The position numbers and the translations under genes are program-made. 13,115 nucleotides of DNA. Origin: an uncultured Prevotella sp. GTDB lineage: Bacteria > Bacteroidota > Bacteroidia > Bacteroidales > Bacteroidaceae. Positions within the stretch are counted from its first letter, which is position 1. The number at the start of each line of letters is the position of its first letter. Under the pieces are notes generated by a model, which did no database searches, was not told the DNA's origin, and saw only the letters and a list, made by a program, of their open reading frames with translations. Positions 1-6,958 of this stretch are shown here, piece after piece. Location of the stretch: positions 1 to 13,115 of the forward strand of contig CAKQDQ010000063.1 of assembly GCA_934229335.1 (NCBI GenBank), written 5' to 3'.

Positions 1-58
1 CCTTCAGCCCGTGGCGAACTAAATTCTAAGCTTGAACCAAAACCTGTTTGAATACTTA
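1..58. other. Left edge, no gene assigned
   Basis: No gene can be supported here. One plus-strand frame is open from the edge to a TGA at 49-51 and would give a 16-residue tail (PSARGELNSKLEPKPV). One minus-strand frame is also open from about 59 to the edge. Open frames this short occur by chance, so neither is called. The stretch could hold the end of a gene lying to the left. Confidence 0.3.
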
Positions 59-159
59 CTTAGCCATAAAAAACGTGAATTATGAGCCATTTCATCGCAG
101 CATAAGTATGCAAGATGAACATCATCTCATAATCCACGTTTTTGAGTTAGTGGCATAAG
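59..159. repeat. 101-nt nested palindrome downstream of dnaE
   Basis: The sequence folds back on itself almost end to end. Positions 59-66 pair with 151-159 (8 bp, one bulged A). Positions 69-86 pair with 126-143 (18 bp, one A/C mismatch at 78/134). Positions 91-96 pair with 114-119 (6 bp) and 100-103 pair with 108-111 (4 bp). That is about 35 pairs, far beyond chance. On the minus strand, the direction of dnaE, the main stem is followed by six T (complement of 68-73), as in an intrinsic terminator. On the plus strand the right arm ends in five T (139-143). The hairpin is unusually long for a simple terminator. A small non-autonomous mobile element (MITE-like), a dispersed intergenic repeat or a structured RNA are alternatives. 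It lies 107 nt past the dnaE stop, with tandem repeats in between. Confidence 0.8.
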
Positions 160-246
160 CCTTCGCTATCTCTATCTTTTCGCATCACGATAACTACCTA
201 ATCGTATCACGATAGCTATCATATCGCGTTGCGATAACTATCTAAT
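159..246. repeat. 22-bp tandem repeats, three clear copies plus one decayed
   Basis: Three consecutive 22-bp units are visible at 181-202, 203-224 and 225-246. They share a core close to CACGATAACTAYCTAAT. A more diverged fourth unit (159-180) matches at just over half its positions. Across the unit borders sit short palindromes with a 3-nt centre: ATCGT-ATC-ACGAT at about 202-214 and ATCGC-GTT-GCGAT at about 224-236. In the second, both arms have changed together, so the pairing is kept. The array begins about 20 nt past the dnaE stop and abuts the large palindrome. It may be a variable-number intergenic repeat. No coding potential is seen. Confidence 0.75.
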
Positions 247-266
247 AGTATCGGAGCATGAAGGCA

Positions 267-3200
267 TCAGTCTCTCGCCAGCCTTATCTCCATTCCTTCA
301 TGACTGCGGACGAAGTCGACAAGACGACGGTTTATCTTCACTCCTGGCAGTTGCGAGACTAACGTTAGGGGCTGTGTGCTCAGCGTAGTGTCTCTGATAT
401 GAAACTCTAACCGTGTGTCGCCAGGCGAAGAACGTATCAAGGTGCTGAGGTCATCTAACAAGTCGCCCACCACACTACTGCTCTCTACTGCCTCGGTATC
501 ATCGACATCGTTGTCACTATCGACATCACCGTCCGCCACAGGTGCTGGCGGATAGAGCTTGTTAAGGTCTATGTTGATAACGACCTGACGCATCACCTTC
601 TCCTCAACAGACTGTAGCAATTCTATGCTCTGAAGCATCAACATCGGCTCTTTTGATGTCTCATATTTCTTTGCACACTTCTCCGTGATGCACAAGGAGT
701 TGCCCACGCTGACCATTCCGCGCCACCTTGTCCACTCCTCGCCAAAGAACGCTAATTCTTCCTGACCTTCAAAGTCTTCTAAGGTTACGAAACCCATAGG
801 GTTGCCACGTTTGGTGTGCCCCTCTCTGACAGCGGTTACGATGCCAGCTACCCTTATGATGCCACGCTTAGCCAGCATTTCCTTGTCGGCAGAGCGTCCT
901 AACTCCTGACATGAGGTATTGCACACGCAGTCCATAACAAGTGCGAACTCGTCCAGAGGGTGTGCAGAAAGGTAGATGCCCACAAGGTCACGCTCGCGGT
1001 TCAACTTCTCTATGGCACTCCATTCGGTAGCTACAGGCGGTTTTGGTTTGGTTATCTCAACGGAGTCAAAGCCCCCGAAGAGAGAGTTGGCTGCCTCATT
1101 CTTTGCCGCCTGATAGTTTTGGGCATAGCGAGAAAGGGTGGAGATGAAAGTGTCGTGGTTGTCTTGCTGCTCCACATACTGCTCGCGCATGATGCCGAAA
1201 GCGTCTAAAGCACCAGCCAACGCAAGGCACTCTAAGGCCTTTTTGTTCATAGCCTGCGCCGGCACACGCTCTACAAGGTCGTAGATAGAGGTGTAGGGAC
1301 CGTTCTTCTCGCGCTCTGCTATGATGGCAGCGGTGGCTGCCTCACTCATGCCCTTTATGGCTGCGAGTCCGAAACGTATCTCACCCTTCTTGTTAACACC
1401 AAAGTTTGCTATACTCTCATTGACGTCAGGACCCAACGTTGCAATGCCAAGACTTTTACACTCGTCCATGAGTTTCGTTATCTCCTTGATGTCGGAGCGA
1501 CGACGAGTGAGCAATGCCGCCATGAACTCGGCAGGGTAATTGGCTTTGAGGTATGCCGTCTGGTATGCCACCCACGAGTAACACGCTGCGTGAGATTTAT
1601 TGAACGCGTATGACGCGAACTTCTCCCAGTCTGCCCATATCTTCTCAAGTGTCTTCGGGTCGTGACCGTTGCTCTTTCCACCTTCAATAAACTTCGGTTT
1701 CATCGCGTCTACAATGTCCTTCTTCTTCTTACCCATCGCCTTACGAAGGGCGTCACTCTCACCTCGGGTGAAGTTGGCAAGCTGACGCGACAGCAGCATG
1801 ACCTGCTCCTGATAGACCGTAATGCCGTAGGTATCCTTAAGATACTTCTCCATACAGTCTATGTCATACGTTATCTTCTCCTTTCCGTTCTTACGGGCAA
1901 TGAACGAAGGTATGTAGTCCATAGGTCCTGGTCGGTACAGAGCGTTCATGGCAATGAGATCCTCGAACACCGTAGGGTGAAGCTCACGGAGGTACTTTTG
2001 CATGCCAGCCGACTCGAACTGGAACGTGCCTATGGTCTGACCGCGCTGATACAGCTCGTAGGTCTTTTGGTCATCGATAGGTATATGGTCAAGGTCTATG
2101 TCGATGCCGCGTGTCAGCTTTATCAGACGGCACGCTTCTTTCTGCTCAGAGAGAGTTTTAAGTCCGAGGAAGTCCATCTTGATAAGACCTGTTGACTCAA
2201 TGACATGACCGTCATACTGCGTCACAGCGGTCTTTATCTCTGGAAAATCAGGGTCGTCGGCGGTAGACACTGGCACGTGGTCGCTGATAGGGTCACGGCA
2301 GATGATGAAGCCGCAGGCATGGATACCGACGTTGCGCACGGTGCCCTCAAGCATCTTGGCATACTTGATAGTATTGCTCTCGCGAATGTCCATTGACGCT
2401 TCTGCCTCCTGTAACTCAGGCGTACACTTTATGGCGTTGGCAAGATTCATCTTCATGCCATCAGGAAGGCGGTCTGGTATTGCCTTACAGAGAGCGTTGG
2501 TCTTGTCTAAAGGCAACTTCTCTACACGTGCAACGTCCTTCAACGAGTTCTTGGTAGCCATGGTACCATAGGTGATAATGTGCGCACAGTTCTCATGACC
2601 ATACTTGTTCATCACCCATTGCAGCACCTTGCCTCGGCCGTCATCGTCGAAGTCGGTATCTATATCAGGCAAAGAGATACGGTCTGGATTAAGGAAACGT
2701 TCGAAAAGGAGGTCGTACTTCAATGGGTCTAACTTGGTTATACCAAGACAATACGCCACTACCGAACCTGCCGCAGAGCCACGACCAGGACCTACCCATA
2801 CACCAAGCTCCTTACGAGCAGAATTGATAAAGTCTTGCACTATAAGGAAGTAACCAGGGAAACCCATCGTCTTCATGATGTGAAGCTCAAACCTTATGCG
2901 ATCGTCTACTTCCTTTGACAGTGGCATCTCATAGCGTTCAGCGGCTCCTTCATACGCAAGTTTCTGTAGATAGTCTGCCTCAAACTTGATGCGGTATATC
3001 TTCTCGTAACCTCCGAGCTTCTTGATTTTCTTCTCCGCCTCCTCTGGTGGCAGCGGATTTTCTCCGTTTTCATCGGAGGTAAACTCCTTGTACAGGTCTT
3101 CTTCGGTAAACTTCTGCCGCCATAGCTCTTCCGTACCAAACTCCTCTGGGATTGGGAAGAAAGGCATGATAGGGTCAGACTCTAAGTTGTACGTCTCTAC

Positions 3201-4076
3201 CTTGTCAAGAATCTCTATGGTATTTGACAATGCTTCTGGCACATCAGCAAAGACATCGTTCATCTCCTCACGCGTCTTGAACCACTCTTGCTTAGAGTAG
3301 CGCATACGTGTGGGGTCGTCAAGGTCCTTACCCGTGCTGAGACACAGCAGATGGTCGTGGGCTTCAGCATTTTCCTCGTTCACAAAGTGGCAGTCGTTGG
3401 TGCATATTAGCTTTATGTTATACTCCTTGGCAAACTCTATCAGCACCCTGTTCACCTTCTGTTGCATAGGGAAGGTCTCCCTATTCGCCATGATGTTAGG
3501 ATTCTTTACCTCATGCCTCTGCAACTCAAGATAGAAGTCGTCGCCCCACATCGCTTTGTGCCATTCCACCGCTTTGCGTGCGCCTTCTATGTCGCCAGCA
3601 AGTATCTTCTTAGGTATCTCACCACCGATACACGCCGAACAGACTATGAGGTCTTCACGATACTTCTCTAACTGCTCATGGTCGGTACGTGGACGACCGT
3701 AGAAACCATCCACCCACGAGTTACTAACAAGCTTGATGAGGTTGCGGTAGCCGTTGAAGTTCTTGGCAAGAACAATAAGGTGCCAACCGCCACGGTCTAT
3801 CTTAGCGTCTTGTTTCATCTTCATACCACGACGCGCCACATACATCTCACAGCCGAAGATGGGCTTGAAAGGTTCAAGTCCCTCCTTCTTACGACCTTTG
3901 TTGACCTTATTAACCTCGTCAAACAGTTCCTTGACACCGAACATATTACCGTGGTCTGTTATCGCCATGCCGCGCATACCGTTGTCAATAGCCTTCTTGA
4001 CAAGAGCCTTTACGGGACTCTGACCGTCAAGAATAGAGAAGTAAGTGTGTACGTGAAGATGTATAAAATCTTGCAT
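267..4076 (-). CDS. dnaE: DNA polymerase III alpha subunit (replicative polymerase)
   Basis: This is the replicative C-family polymerase that extends both strands at the fork, 1269 residues against about 1160 in E. coli. The N-terminal PHP domain (residues 1-230) has HLHVHT, ITDHGN (D41, H42), E77, H99, C149 and NDCH (D228, H230). The polymerase core shows GPGRGSAAGS (429-438), PDIDTDF (catalytic D471 and D473) and IKMDFLGL (third catalytic Asp, D635). NALYRPGPM (711-719) and YQEQVMLL (755-762) are also family signatures. A helix-hairpin-helix region comes next, then an OB fold around 1072-1115. The C-terminal part (1160-1269) is broken by an acidic, probably flexible stretch at 1181-1200. 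An insertion of about 50 residues (about 311-365) lies before the polymerase core and explains why the catalytic residues sit some 70 positions later than in E. coli. The ATG is immediately followed by the PHP motif, which fixes the start. Identity is very secure. Confidence 0.98.
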   Translation of the reverse strand: MQDFIHLHVHTYFSILDGQSPVKALVKKAIDNGMRGMAITDHGNMFGVKELFDEVNKVNKGRKKEGLEPFKPIFGCEMYVARRGMKMKQDAKIDRGGWHLIVLAKNFNGYRNLIKLVSNSWVDGFYGRPRTDHEQLEKYREDLIVCSACIGGEIPKKILAGDIEGARKAVEWHKAMWGDDFYLELQRHEVKNPNIMANRETFPMQQKVNRVLIEFAKEYNIKLICTNDCHFVNEENAEAHDHLLCLSTGKDLDDPTRMRYSKQEWFKTREEMNDVFADVPEALSNTIEILDKVETYNLESDPIMPFFPIPEEFGTEELWRQKFTEEDLYKEFTSDENGENPLPPEEAEKKIKKLGGYEKIYRIKFEADYLQKLAYEGAAERYEMPLSKEVDDRIRFELHIMKTMGFPGYFLIVQDFINSARKELGVWVGPGRGSAAGSVVAYCLGITKLDPLKYDLLFERFLNPDRISLPDIDTDFDDDGRGKVLQWVMNKYGHENCAHIITYGTMATKNSLKDVARVEKLPLDKTNALCKAIPDRLPDGMKMNLANAIKCTPELQEAEASMDIRESNTIKYAKMLEGTVRNVGIHACGFIICRDPISDHVPVSTADDPDFPEIKTAVTQYDGHVIESTGLIKMDFLGLKTLSEQKEACRLIKLTRGIDIDLDHIPIDDQKTYELYQRGQTIGTFQFESAGMQKYLRELHPTVFEDLIAMNALYRPGPMDYIPSFIARKNGKEKITYDIDCMEKYLKDTYGITVYQEQVMLLSRQLANFTRGESDALRKAMGKKKKDIVDAMKPKFIEGGKSNGHDPKTLEKIWADWEKFASYAFNKSHAACYSWVAYQTAYLKANYPAEFMAALLTRRRSDIKEITKLMDECKSLGIATLGPDVNESIANFGVNKKGEIRFGLAAIKGMSEAATAAIIAEREKNGPYTSIYDLVERVPAQAMNKKALECLALAGALDAFGIMREQYVEQQDNHDTFISTLSRYAQNYQAAKNEAANSLFGGFDSVEITKPKPPVATEWSAIEKLNRERDLVGIYLSAHPLDEFALVMDCVCNTSCQELGRSADKEMLAKRGIIRVAGIVTAVREGHTKRGNPMGFVTLEDFEGQEELAFFGEEWTRWRGMVSVGNSLCITEKCAKKYETSKEPMLMLQSIELLQSVEEKVMRQVVINIDLNKLYPPAPVADGDVDSDNDVDDTEAVESSSVVGDLLDDLSTLIRSSPGDTRLEFHIRDTTLSTQPLTLVSQLPGVKINRRLVDFVRSHEGMEIRLARD

Positions 4077-4157
4077 AAAACAGTATAAAGATGTGATACT
4101 AAAAATGTATTAAAGCGTTGGTAAAGCTAACAATACGAAGCTAACTCCACTAATATG

Positions 4158-4165
4158 CGAAGTTA
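4158..4165 (-). promoter_or_regulatory. Weak candidate -7 box for dnaE
   Basis: On the minus strand this reads TAACTTCG, one mismatch from the Bacteroidota -7 consensus TAnnTTTG. No convincing -33 element is seen about 20 nt upstream. If used, it would give a leader of about 75 nt that contains a direct repeat AAGCTAAC (4124-4131 and 4138-4145). The rest of the 235-nt gap between dnaE and psd is AT-rich and shows nothing else except the psd promoter. Confidence 0.3.
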
Positions 4166-4235
4166 CATTTTTTTATTTAGAAACATATTAAAAAACAAGA
4201 AAAAAGGGGAAAAGCAGCAGATTAAAAGCAAATAA

Positions 4236-4267
4236 TTTGGTATATCAAAGAAAAAACCTTAACTTTG
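4236..4267 (+). promoter_or_regulatory. Bacteroidota-type promoter of the psd-pssA-tadA operon
   Basis: TTTG at 4236-4239 (-33 element) is followed after exactly 20 nt by TAACTTTG at 4260-4267 (-7 element, consensus TAnnTTTG). This matches the promoter class read by the Bacteroidota primary sigma factor. Transcription should start near 4273, leaving a leader of about 40 nt before the psd ATG at 4312. Confidence 0.8.
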
Positions 4268-4311
4268 CACAGAATATATTGACTCATTGTTCGAACTACC
4301 TATACTAACCG

Positions 4312-5004
4312 ATGGGAAAAAGAATCAAGAAACTTAAAAAAATAAGAATACATCGTGAGGGCACTGATACCCTCATCTATAGCGTTATGGCACTCGTTGC
4401 CATAGGGGTTATACTGTGGAGATCATTCGACTCGCACGTCCCGTTTATTGTCTTTGCGGCAATATTCGGCACGGTATGGTGCGTTGTGCTTAACTTCTTC
4501 CGCTGTCCTATACGTCTGTTCGGTACCGATGACACAGAGAAACTGGTGGTCGCACCTGCTGATGGACGCATAGTAGTGATAGAGGAGGTTGACGAAAATA
4601 AGTATTTCCACGAGAAACGCATCATGGTGAGCATCTTCATGAGTCTGTTTAACGTTCACGCCAATTGGTTCCCAGTTGATGGTAAGGTAAAGATGGTAAA
4701 ACACCAAAATGGTTCCTTCCACAAGGCATGGCTGCCAAAGGCGAGCGAAGAAAACGAGATGACAGACGTGATGATTACAACTCCCGACGGGGTAGACATT
4801 CTCTGCCGACAGGTAGCAGGAGCAATGGCACGACGTATAAAGACTTACGCCAAGGAGGGTGAAGACTGCTACATAGACGAACACCTCGGATTCATCAAGT
4901 TTGGATCACGTGTTGACCTCTTCTTGCCTATAGGAACGGAGATTCTTGTTGACATGAAGCAAGCCACTACGGGTAACCAAACGGTTATAGCAAAGTTGAA
5001 ATAA
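4312..5004 (+). CDS. psd: Phosphatidylserine decarboxylase (short form)
   Basis: This enzyme decarboxylates phosphatidylserine to phosphatidylethanolamine at the cytoplasmic membrane, using a pyruvoyl group made by self-cleavage. The 230-residue length fits the short (archaeal/Bacteroidota-type) Psd rather than the roughly 320-residue E. coli form. Two membrane segments lie at about 20-36 and 43-63. The body follows with APADGRI (D84) and FNVHANWFP (H116), the likely Asp and His of the maturation triad. The motif FGSR (197-200) marks self-cleavage between G198 and S199, with S199 becoming the pyruvoyl group. Downstream pssA starts only 7 nt after the stop and makes this enzyme's substrate, which supports the call. 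The ATG lies about 40 nt after the predicted transcription start. Confidence 0.95.
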   Translation: MGKRIKKLKKIRIHREGTDTLIYSVMALVAIGVILWRSFDSHVPFIVFAAIFGTVWCVVLNFFRCPIRLFGTDDTEKLVVAPADGRIVVIEEVDENKYFHEKRIMVSIFMSLFNVHANWFPVDGKVKMVKHQNGSFHKAWLPKASEENEMTDVMITTPDGVDILCRQVAGAMARRIKTYAKEGEDCYIDEHLGFIKFGSRVDLFLPIGTEILVDMKQATTGNQTVIAKLK

Positions 5005-5011
5005 AGGATTA

Positions 5012-5746
5012 ATGAAACGTCATATTCCAAACACTATCACGTGTTGCAACCTCATTTGCGGTTGCATCGCCACTATTATGGCCATAAGCGGCTCACCTGC
5101 CATGGCTCTACTATTTATTATTCTCGGTGCTGTCTTCGACTTTTTCGATGGTATGTCAGCACGACTGTTGCACGTTTCGAGCGACATAGGCAAGGAATTG
5201 GACTCGCTTGCTGACGATGTTACATTTGGTGTAGCACCTGCAAGTATTATTTTCTACGAGCTACAGGTGGTAGACTACCCATCGTTTATGGAGGGTACAC
5301 GCACTGTATTGCCGTACATAGCATATTTGGTAGCGGCTTTTTCCGCTATCAGACTTGCGAAATTCAATCTCGATACACGACAAAGCACATCGTTTATAGG
5401 ATTGCCGACCCCTGCTAACGCTTTGTTTTGGGGCTCACTGATAGTTGGCTTCGGACCAACATTGGAGGAATACTCATGCTTCATGCCACTGATAATAATA
5501 GGTATCTTTGTCAGCTCATGGATTCTTACGGCAGAGATTCCGATGTTCGCACTGAAGTTTAAGCAATGGGGATTCAGCGGCAACGAGATTAAGTACCTCT
5601 TCGTTGCCTTTAGTGCAGCGGTACTGGTATGCTCTTTTATGTACGGCATAGTGACAGAGACATATAATATGTGCTACGCTGGATTCTCCGTAATAATAGT
5701 AGCATACGTACTCGTAAGCATATTTACAAACAAAAAGGCGGCTTAA
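5012..5746 (+). CDS. pssA: CDP-diacylglycerol-serine O-phosphatidyltransferase
   Basis: This integral membrane enzyme joins serine to CDP-diacylglycerol, giving phosphatidylserine and CMP, the step before Psd. The full CDP-alcohol phosphatidyltransferase signature D-x2-D-G-x2-A-R-x8-G-x3-D-x3-D is present without deviation: D43, D46, G47, A50, R51, G60, D64, D68. FIGLPTPANAL (128-138) is typical of the multi-span PssA family found in Bacillus and Bacteroidota, as opposed to the soluble enterobacterial type. Roughly seven or eight hydrophobic segments are visible, from residue 8 to 238. The 244-residue length is normal. A weak Shine-Dalgarno-like AAAGGA precedes the ATG. It sits 7 nt after psd and 1 nt before tadA, so all three are almost certainly cotranscribed. 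Confidence 0.96.
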   Translation: MKRHIPNTITCCNLICGCIATIMAISGSPAMALLFIILGAVFDFFDGMSARLLHVSSDIGKELDSLADDVTFGVAPASIIFYELQVVDYPSFMEGTRTVLPYIAYLVAAFSAIRLAKFNLDTRQSTSFIGLPTPANALFWGSLIVGFGPTLEEYSCFMPLIIIGIFVSSWILTAEIPMFALKFKQWGFSGNEIKYLFVAFSAAVLVCSFMYGIVTETYNMCYAGFSVIIVAYVLVSIFTNKKAA

Positions 5747-5747
5747 T

Positions 5748-6194
5748 ATGGAAACAGAGGAGGCACAAGATACCGCCTATATGAAAAAAGCTCTCGCTGA
5801 AGCGGAACAAGCTGAAAGAGAGGGAGAGATACCTATCGGTGCCATTGTGGTATGTCGGGGAAGAATACTTGCACGTACTCACAACCTCACGGAGACATTA
5901 CACGACGTCACAGCTCATGCGGAGATGCAGGCGATAACGGCTGCCGCCAACGCACTTGGCGGTAAATACCTCAACGACTGCACCATGTATGTCACGGTAG
6001 AGCCATGCCCCATGTGCGCTGGTGCGCTCGGTTGGGCACAAATATCACGTATCGTTTACGGCGCGAAAGATGAAAAACGCGGTTACAAAGAGTATGCCCC
6101 AAAAGCTCTTCACCCAAAGACTACCGTAAAAGAAGGGGTACTTGAAGAAGAATGTAAAGACATAATGCAGCAGTTTTTTAAGAAGAAACGATAG
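5748..6194 (+). CDS. tadA: tRNA(adenine34) deaminase
   Basis: This is a zinc-dependent cytidine-deaminase-fold enzyme. TadA converts A34 to inosine in the anticodon of tRNA-Arg(ACG), so that one tRNA can read several CGN codons. The zinc site is complete: TAHAEM (H57 as ligand, E59 as proton shuttle) and EPCPMCAGAL (C87, C90). The N-terminal pattern YMKKALAEAEQAEREGEIPIGA (residues 11-32, interrupted here only for naming) is the usual TadA opening, which supports the start at 5748; a second ATG at residue 12 would cut into it. The 148-residue length is typical. Its ATG lies 1 nt past the pssA stop, suggesting translational coupling. A related nucleoside or guanine deaminase is possible but less likely given the motif spacing. 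No clear terminator follows. Confidence 0.9.
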   Translation: METEEAQDTAYMKKALAEAEQAEREGEIPIGAIVVCRGRILARTHNLTETLHDVTAHAEMQAITAAANALGGKYLNDCTMYVTVEPCPMCAGALGWAQISRIVYGAKDEKRGYKEYAPKALHPKTTVKEGVLEEECKDIMQQFFKKKR

Positions 6195-6333
6195 GTTAAC
6201 CAAGACTACAAGATTAAGCTATATACGCTTCAAATAATACATAGCGTACATACGAAATCAGAATAACGCATTATGCAGATTAGGTAAATTACTGAAAATT
6301 AAAGTAATTACAGAAAGAAAAGCGTTAAAAAAC

Positions 6334-6364
6334 TTGCAAACGTCAGAAAAATGTAGTACCTTTG
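6334..6364 (+). promoter_or_regulatory. Bacteroidota-type promoter of rplS
   Basis: TTG at 6334-6336 and TACCTTTG at 6357-6364 match the -33 and -7 elements with a 20-nt spacer. Transcription should begin near 6370, leaving an untranslated leader of about 110 nt before rplS. The region between tadA and this promoter (6195-6333) is AT-rich and shows no gene. Confidence 0.78.
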
Positions 6365-6390
6365 CACCCGCTTTCCGATGTAACCTATGG

Positions 6391-6441
6391 CAAGAGTGGT
6401 GCCACATGATATGCACCACACGTAGAGAACACTTGCTACGT
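6391..6441 (+). promoter_or_regulatory. Structured rplS mRNA leader, candidate autoregulatory element
   Basis: Two stem-loops sit directly side by side. Stem 1 pairs GTGGTGC (6396-6402) with GCACCAC (6413-6419), with a 10-nt loop. Stem 2 pairs ACGTAG (6420-6425) with CTACGT (6436-6441), also with a 10-nt loop. CAAG at 6391-6394 can pair with CTTG at 6432-6435 inside loop 2, forming a pseudoknot. An alternative pairing TGGCA/TGCCA (6388-6392 with 6400-6404) would compete with stem 1. Ribosomal protein genes are often controlled by binding of the protein to such a leader. That this one binds bL19 is inference. Confidence 0.5.
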
Positions 6442-6483
6442 TGCATTCGAACGATAACAACAATTTAAACATTAATAAACAAA

Positions 6484-6840
6484 ATGGATTTAATCAAAGT
6501 TGCTGAAGAAGCATTTGCAACCGGCAAGCAGCACCCAGAATTCAAGGCTGGTGACACTGTAACAGTCGCTTACAAAATTATCGAGGGTTCAAAGGAGCGT
6601 ATCCAGCTCTACCGTGGTGTAGTAATCAAAATCTCTGGTCACGGTGAGAAAAAGCGTTTCACTGTACGCAAGATGTCAGGTACAGTAGGTGTTGAGCGTA
6701 TCTTCCCTATTGAGTCTCCTAACATCGACTCTATCGAGGTTAATAAGCACGGTAAGGTACGTCGCGCTAAGCTGTACTACCTCCGCAATCTTACTGGTAA
6801 GAAGGCTCGTATCGCTGAGCGTCGTATCGTTACTAAGTAA
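6484..6840 (+). CDS. rplS: 50S ribosomal protein bL19
   Basis: bL19 lies at the interface of the 30S and 50S subunits and contributes to an intersubunit bridge. The 118-residue protein has the expected family sequence: KAGDTVTV near residue 22, [11 protein letters not shown] near 38, [17 protein letters not shown] near 59, and [13 protein letters not shown] near 89. Codon choice is strongly biased (Arg almost only CGT/CGC, Gly mostly GGT), as expected of a highly expressed gene and unlike its neighbours. It is a single-gene unit with its own promoter and a clear terminator hairpin 26 nt past the stop. In many bacteria rplS follows rpsP-rimM-trmD; that arrangement is not present here. Confidence 0.98.
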   Translation: MDLIKVAEEAFATGKQHPEFKAGDTVTVAYKIIEGSKERIQLYRGVVIKISGHGEKKRFTVRKMSGTVGVERIFPIESPNIDSIEVNKHGKVRRAKLYYLRNLTGKKARIAERRIVTK

Positions 6841-6865
6841 TAATACTTGGATAGTAGAGAAAGAC

Positions 6866-6903
6866 AAAGGCTTGACAACACATCTGTGTTATCAAGCCTT
6901 TTT
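6866..6903 (+). terminator. Intrinsic terminator of rplS, possibly bidirectional
   Basis: AAAGGCTTGA (6866-6875) pairs with TCAAGCCTTT (6892-6901). After a C/A mismatch, AACACA (6877-6882) pairs with TGTGTT (6885-6890), with a very small loop. Five T follow at 6899-6903. rodA comes from the other side, and on the minus strand the tail is only moderately T-rich (TTTGTCTTTC), so weaker termination of rodA is possible. Confidence 0.85.
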
Positions 6904-6916
6904 CGTGTATAGAGAC

Positions 6917-6945
6917 AAGACTTTTTGTGTATTAACACAAGTCTT
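6917..6945 (-). terminator. Second hairpin between rplS and rodA, candidate rodA terminator
   Basis: AAGAC (6917-6921) pairs with GTCTT (6941-6945), then a 3-nt bulge, then TTGTGT (6925-6930) pairs with ACACAA (6935-6940) around the loop ATTA. It begins 13 nt past the rodA stop. It lacks a good T-tract on the minus strand, so it may only protect the 3' end or act with the neighbouring hairpin. Confidence 0.45.
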
Positions 6946-6958
6946 TGCGGTTTGTTTG

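Noticed and set aside
159..246. CRISPR array
   Set aside because: The 22-bp units are directly adjacent, with no unique spacers, and no cas genes are present.
1662..2195. 177-residue open frame on the plus strand inside dnaE
   Set aside because: It lies wholly antisense to a secure, conserved gene, has no recognisable motif and no promoter or start context. It is a shadow of dnaE codon use.
3678..4088. 136-residue open frame on the plus strand across the dnaE start
   Set aside because: It is antisense to the conserved PHP domain and its sequence has no recognisable family pattern.
4423..4884. 153-residue minus-strand open frame inside psd
   Set aside because: It is antisense to a gene with complete catalytic motifs, and nothing in it is recognisable.
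6284..6311. AT-rich hairpin (GTAAATTACT / AGTAATTAC) between tadA and rplS
   Set aside because: It has almost only A-T pairs with a bulge and no T-tract on the plus strand, so it is not a convincing terminator; chance pairing in AT-rich DNA is likely.
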